From Malassezia japonica (taxonomy: Eukaryota; Basidiomycota; Malasseziomycetes; Malasseziales; Malasseziaceae), in contig NC_083378.1 in assembly GCF_029542785.1 (NCBI RefSeq), positions 186,001 to 250,000 on the forward strand: a DNA stretch of 64,000 bases, in the 5' to 3' direction. The translations under genes and the position numbers were made by a program. Below are positions 60,565 through 64,000 of this stretch, one piece after another; the first letter of the stretch is position 1; each line of letters opens with the position of its first letter. Under the pieces are notes generated by a model that was given only the letters and a program-made list of their open reading frames with translations, searched no databases and was not told the DNA's origin.

Positions 60565-63004
60565 CTAGCTACGCTCCGACGTACGTGTTTTCTTCTTGCG
60601 CGTCACCATCTTGGGCTGTACGGCAGAATGCGCAGCCTGGGTATCCGATGGCGCGGGTGACGAGGCGGACGACGAGCTGGGTGCGGCCGCAGCCGGCTTC
60701 TGCATCAGGTCCGACAGGTCGAGCTGGACGATGGGGATGCCCTTGAGGTCGTCGTCTTCGGCGGCAGGGGCAGGCGTCTTGGTGCGTGCGGTTTTTTTCA
60801 CTTTAGTGCGCTTAGAAGCTGCCTTCTTTGGTGCGCGCGCCGCCTCTTCAGGCTCGTACCGCGGCATGGACTCGGGCACGGCTTTCGGCACTTTGAGCTT
60901 CGGCGCCGGCTCGACGAGGTCCAGGATGGGCTTCCACGCGTCCTCCGGCATGATCCATGCGTGCAAGTCGAACGAGGCAGGGAGCGTCGCGAGTGCATCT
61001 TCGTCGTCCTCGCGCATATAATACAGCGGCTCGAGGAGGTGCAATGCACGCGGCCCTTCGCGGCCCTGCTTGGTGGCCGCTTCGTCGTCCCACGAGTTTG
61101 CCTCGACTTCGGGCGCCGCTGCGGGTGCCGCGGGCGCCGGCCCCTCCTTCGCGAGATCGTTCTTCAACAGCGTAAAGAGCTGGAGCGACTCTTGCGCACG
61201 CTCGTGCACGTCCGAGTCCTGGTGGTGTACGAGCGGCTCGAGCTGCGCGACAAGGTGGTCGGTCAGCGCCTCGAGTTCGTCTCGCTTTTCCGCATCCCAC
61301 ACTTCAGACAAGGAGGCTGCATAGTGGGCGTAGAGTTTCATAGTACTCTGTATGACCACCGCCACGGTGTTGGCCGGGAGCTCACGGAGTGTGTCCTGCA
61401 TCAGGATGCGTGCGAGCTGTTGGGGCGCGTCGAGGTAGTCGGGGTATTCGCTGCAGATCCAAGCGCCGGTGCGCAGCAGCTCGTGCGTCGGGCATGCACG
61501 GTCAAAGAGTTCCTCGTCGTTTTGCAGCAGCACATGCTGAAAGTGGCGGCATGCTTCGGGCCGAAGCGACGCAAAGCGCCATACGATATCGATCATTTGG
61601 TCGGCGACGCTCTGCGCGATGCTCACGTCCACAGTGCGAATCAGGCGCTGGAGCGTCGCGAGGTACCATGCGACGTCGGTTACATGCCCGTACTCGTGCG
61701 CACTGCCCAGGTCGAGGATGCATTCGGCGACTTGCACGCGGAAACCGGCCATTTCGTCGGTGTCTATCGTGGGCAGCGTCTCGGGCGCGGTATCCACGGC
61801 CTCGTTTGTATCGAGTGCCGACTGCAGCGCACTGCTTGCATCGCGCGCGACGGCCACAGCGTCCATCTCTTCAAGGAACTGGACAAACGTATCGAGGATG
61901 GTACGCAGCGACGCGCGCGACGACAGCTGGCACACGAGGTCGAGCGCACGCAAGCGGATTGTCATGTCTGGGTGCCGAATGCATGCGAGGATCGTGTCCT
62001 GGTGCTGCGCGACGAGCCCCGGATGCGTCGGCACGAGCTTGGCGAGCGCGAGCAGCGCAATGTACTTGAGGTTCTGGTCCGAGTCCTCCAGAAAGCGGCC
62101 GAGGTTGTCGACGCAACGCAGCGCGAGGTCCTCGCTGCCCGCCCCCTCGAGCATGCCTCCTATAATCGCCGTGTGGATGCACTCGTACAAGACGCTCATC
62201 GCCGGCGTCGTCGAGATGATCTCCGAGATTGGCCGCAGGAGCTTGCGGACGAGGCGCGGCTCGACGCGCGCGAGCGCGCCAAATAGCTTCACGACCTTGA
62301 TCAGGAGCCAGTTGTTGCTCGTGTTCGTCAGGATCTCGAAAAGCTGCGGCGACAGCGGGACAAACGGCGCCGGGTTCCTGCGGGCCAATTCGCACACGGC
62401 GTTCACGGTCGCGGTGACGACGCCCTGGTCGGGGTCGCACAAGAGATCACGCATGCGCTCCCAGGTGCGGTCCAAAATTTGCGGGTACTTGACGATCGCC
62501 GAGTAGAGCACGAGCACGGCGCGCTTGCGGACGCGCGCCCGGGAGTGGGTGAGCATCACGGCGATGTCTTCCGAGAGGTGCTGAGCGAGTTCCTGTGTAA
62601 TGACATGCGAGAGACCATTCAGCGCCGCGAGCACGTCGAGTGGAGCGGCCGAATGCAGGTCCTGTGTGAGTCGATCGGCGTACCTTTTTGATCAAATTGG
62701 TCGCGAGAATCAGCACTTCTGTGTCTTCCGAGAAGCACAATGCCGCGGCGAGGTAGCCGATATGCTTCACATGGTACTTGGACGAGGCCATCGCCTCGAG
62801 CATGCTAAACGACGCGCTCTTTACCTCGTAGCCGAGCATGCGGAGGTAGGCGAGCTTGAGCACTGCTTCCGCCTTGACGTCCATGTCGGCGCTTTTCACC
62901 TCGGTGCGGATTTCGTCCAGCATACTGGCAATGTACTTCGCCTCATCCTTGCCGCGGTGCGAGCGCAGCCCCTTGATGAGCGTCGTGAGCGACTTTTCGA
63001 ACAT
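60565..63004 (-). CDS. APL5: AP-3 adaptor complex delta subunit
   Basis: Large subunit of AP-3, sorting cargo from Golgi/endosomes to the vacuole. Exons 62684..63004 and 60565..62661, with a 22-nt intron (donor GTACGC), give 805 residues. The N-terminal adaptin trunk is clear: MFEKSLTTLIKGLRSHRGKDEAKYIASMLDEIRTEVKS, LKLAYLRMLGYEVKSASFSMLEAMAS, HVKHIGYLAAALCFSEDTEVLILATNLIKK|DLHS, VRKRAVLVLYSAIVKYPQIL and NTSNNWLLIKVVKLFGALARVEPRLVRKLL. The C-terminal 180 residues form a charged, Pro/Ala/Lys-rich hinge ending in basic KKKTRT. Yeast Apl5 is longer (about 930), so the ear region seems reduced or absent here. DLI-type N-terminus and length support delta rather than AP-1 gamma. Confidence 0.92.
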
Positions 63005-63122
63005 CGTCCACGCCCCGGGCGACGGTGCGAAGCGAAGCGAGCGCGACGAGCACGTGGTAATGTGGAGGTTGACGGACGTGCGCCGATTCGTATATAAGCT
63101 CGATGGAGTCTACTTGGTGTGT

Positions 63123-64000
63123 CTACTGGCGCACGGCGCGGTAGAAGGAGGCGTACATGTTCACGTTGTCAATCGGCTTGTTCGTCTCGCGGATGTGCAC
63201 GGGCGAGACACGGAAACCAGCCGCCTCGAAGCGCTCCGAGTACCAGGGGTGCTTCGCAGCGCTGCGCCAGAACACGATGCCGCCCTTGGCAATGACGCGT
63301 GCAAGCTCCACGACCTCGCGGTCGAGGTCCGAGATGGACTTGTCCTCCTCGTCGCGCGCCTTTTCGAGGCTCGGGAGCGCGACCGAGGCCGGGATCGGGT
63401 CGAACCAGTCCATGTGGTCCATGAGGATGGCGCGCGTCAGCGAGCTGTCCTGCATGCCGCGCAACACCGACACGATCGAGTCGGTGTGCAGGCGGAACGA
63501 GTCGAGCGCCTCGCTGTTGTTCGCCTTGAGCTTTTCGAAAGCGTCCCGCTTGAGGTAGAGCGGGCAGCTCTCCTTGGTGTAGTTGCCCATCAGGCAGAGG
63601 CGGTAGTGGTAGTTTTCCGTCGAGAGCAAGGAGCGCGCCGGGACCGCGTCCAGCGTGTCGATGGCAAACTGCTCCACACTGCCCTCCTTTTTGAAGATGT
63701 TGAGCTGGTTCATCGGGACGCCGAGCGCGTTCCAGAGGAACGCGGGGTTCGCCAAAAAGAGGCGAATCAGCGTCTCGTTGATGATCGTTTTGCGCACCTT
63801 GGTGTCCCAGATCTGCTTTTGCTCCTCAATGGAACGGGTGGTGCACATCTTGTCCACGTCCTTGCGCACGCCCATCAGCTGGAACGCGGCCTTAGCGAGA
63901 CGAAGCGCGTGACCCGAGTAACCACGGAAGTAGAACGCCTTATCGAACGACGAGTTGTTCGTGCGCCAGAACTGGTATGCGTGCGAAGACAGGTTCGGCG
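63123..64000 (-). CDS. BTA1: Betaine-lipid synthase, DUF3419/BtaA-like C-terminal part (partial)
   Basis: Partial: the N-terminal part lies beyond the right edge; 292 codons are visible and end with TAG at 63123..63125. The segment matches the DUF3419/BtaA family, which transfers the 3-amino-3-carboxypropyl group of SAM to diacylglycerol in synthesis of the betaine lipid DGTS. Seen: SHAYQFWRTNNSSFDKAFYFRGYSGHALRLAK, RLFLANPAFLWNALGVPMNQLN, YHYRLCLMGNYTKESCPLYL, TRAILMDHMDWFDP, VVELARVIAKGGIVFWRSAAKHPWYSERFEAAGF. The C-terminal position of the BtaA-like domain agrees with fungal two-domain Bta1 proteins, but the second (methyltransferase) domain is not in the window, so a stand-alone DUF3419 protein is also possible. 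Confidence 0.85.
   Translation of the reverse strand, partial: PNLSSHAYQFWRTNNSSFDKAFYFRGYSGHALRLAKAAFQLMGVRKDVDKMCTTRSIEEQKQIWDTKVRKTIINETLIRLFLANPAFLWNALGVPMNQLNIFKKEGSVEQFAIDTLDAVPARSLLSTENYHYRLCLMGNYTKESCPLYLKRDAFEKLKANNSEALDSFRLHTDSIVSVLRGMQDSSLTRAILMDHMDWFDPIPASVALPSLEKARDEEDKSISDLDREVVELARVIAKGGIVFWRSAAKHPWYSERFEAAGFRVSPVHIRETNKPIDNVNMYASFYRAVRQ

Overview
This window is a dense stretch of nuclear DNA from a GC-rich, compact fungus. Gene content points to a basidiomycete. It has a BRCA2/Brh2 homologue, an MMTAG2-type protein, IST1 and class-II-type RNA triphosphatase CET1, together with ordinary fungal housekeeping genes (GFA1, TIM54, PEX13, TOR, DOA1, BTA1). Very small intergenic gaps and extremely short spliceosomal introns suggest a Malassezia-like yeast. 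The genus is inferred from gene content and architecture only.

Layout, left to right. 1-5.4 kb: CHL1 helicase (cut by the left edge), GFA1 and an MMTAG2-like protein, all on the minus strand. 5.4-10.6 kb: BRCA2/Brh2 and the polo kinase CDC5, plus strand. 10.6-20.5 kb: a PLP decarboxylase, an unrecognised 467-residue protein, primase PRI1, IST1, a PH-domain protein and RPA large subunit RFA1, on alternating strands. 20.5-28.8 kb: a 1254-residue RING-H2 protein, RPL10, PEX13, mitochondrial tryptophanyl-tRNA synthetase and NHP2. 28.8-29.45 kb: a gene-poor stretch with intron-like signals, possibly a spliced noncoding RNA. 29.5-36.8 kb: a cytochrome-b5-like membrane protein, ornithine aminotransferase, NUC1 nuclease, a small basic protein, a PQ-loop protein and DOA1. 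37.3-50.6 kb: intronless TOR, MSH6 and a Ser/Thr kinase, plus strand. 50.6-57 kb: CET1, tRNA-Ser(GCT), MEU1, TRM9, TIM54, RRP46 and tRNA-Gly(GCC). 57-64 kb: an unrecognised membrane-anchored protein, a class-I glutamine amidotransferase, AP-3 delta (APL5) and the C-terminal end of a betaine-lipid synthase (cut by the right edge).

The most unusual signals are architectural. I reconstructed 41 introns in coding sequence. Every spliced model that is not cut by a window edge gives a length divisible by three. Twenty-six of the introns are exactly 22 or 23 nt and none is shorter than 22. They follow a near-fixed GTACGT...CTGACCCAG pattern in which the branch site is almost fused to the 3' splice site. 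Four introns are multiples of three with no in-frame stop, so they can be mistaken for coding sequence. Four convergent gene pairs overlap by exactly 4 bp through interlocked stop codons (CTAA, TTAG, CTAG, TTAA), and one divergent pair has overlapping start codons. GFA1 has a first coding exon consisting only of the ATG.

Functionally the genes are mostly independent housekeeping functions. Six act in genome maintenance or the cell cycle (CHL1, BRH2, CDC5, PRI1, RFA1, MSH6). No mobile element, CRISPR array or secondary-metabolite cluster was seen.
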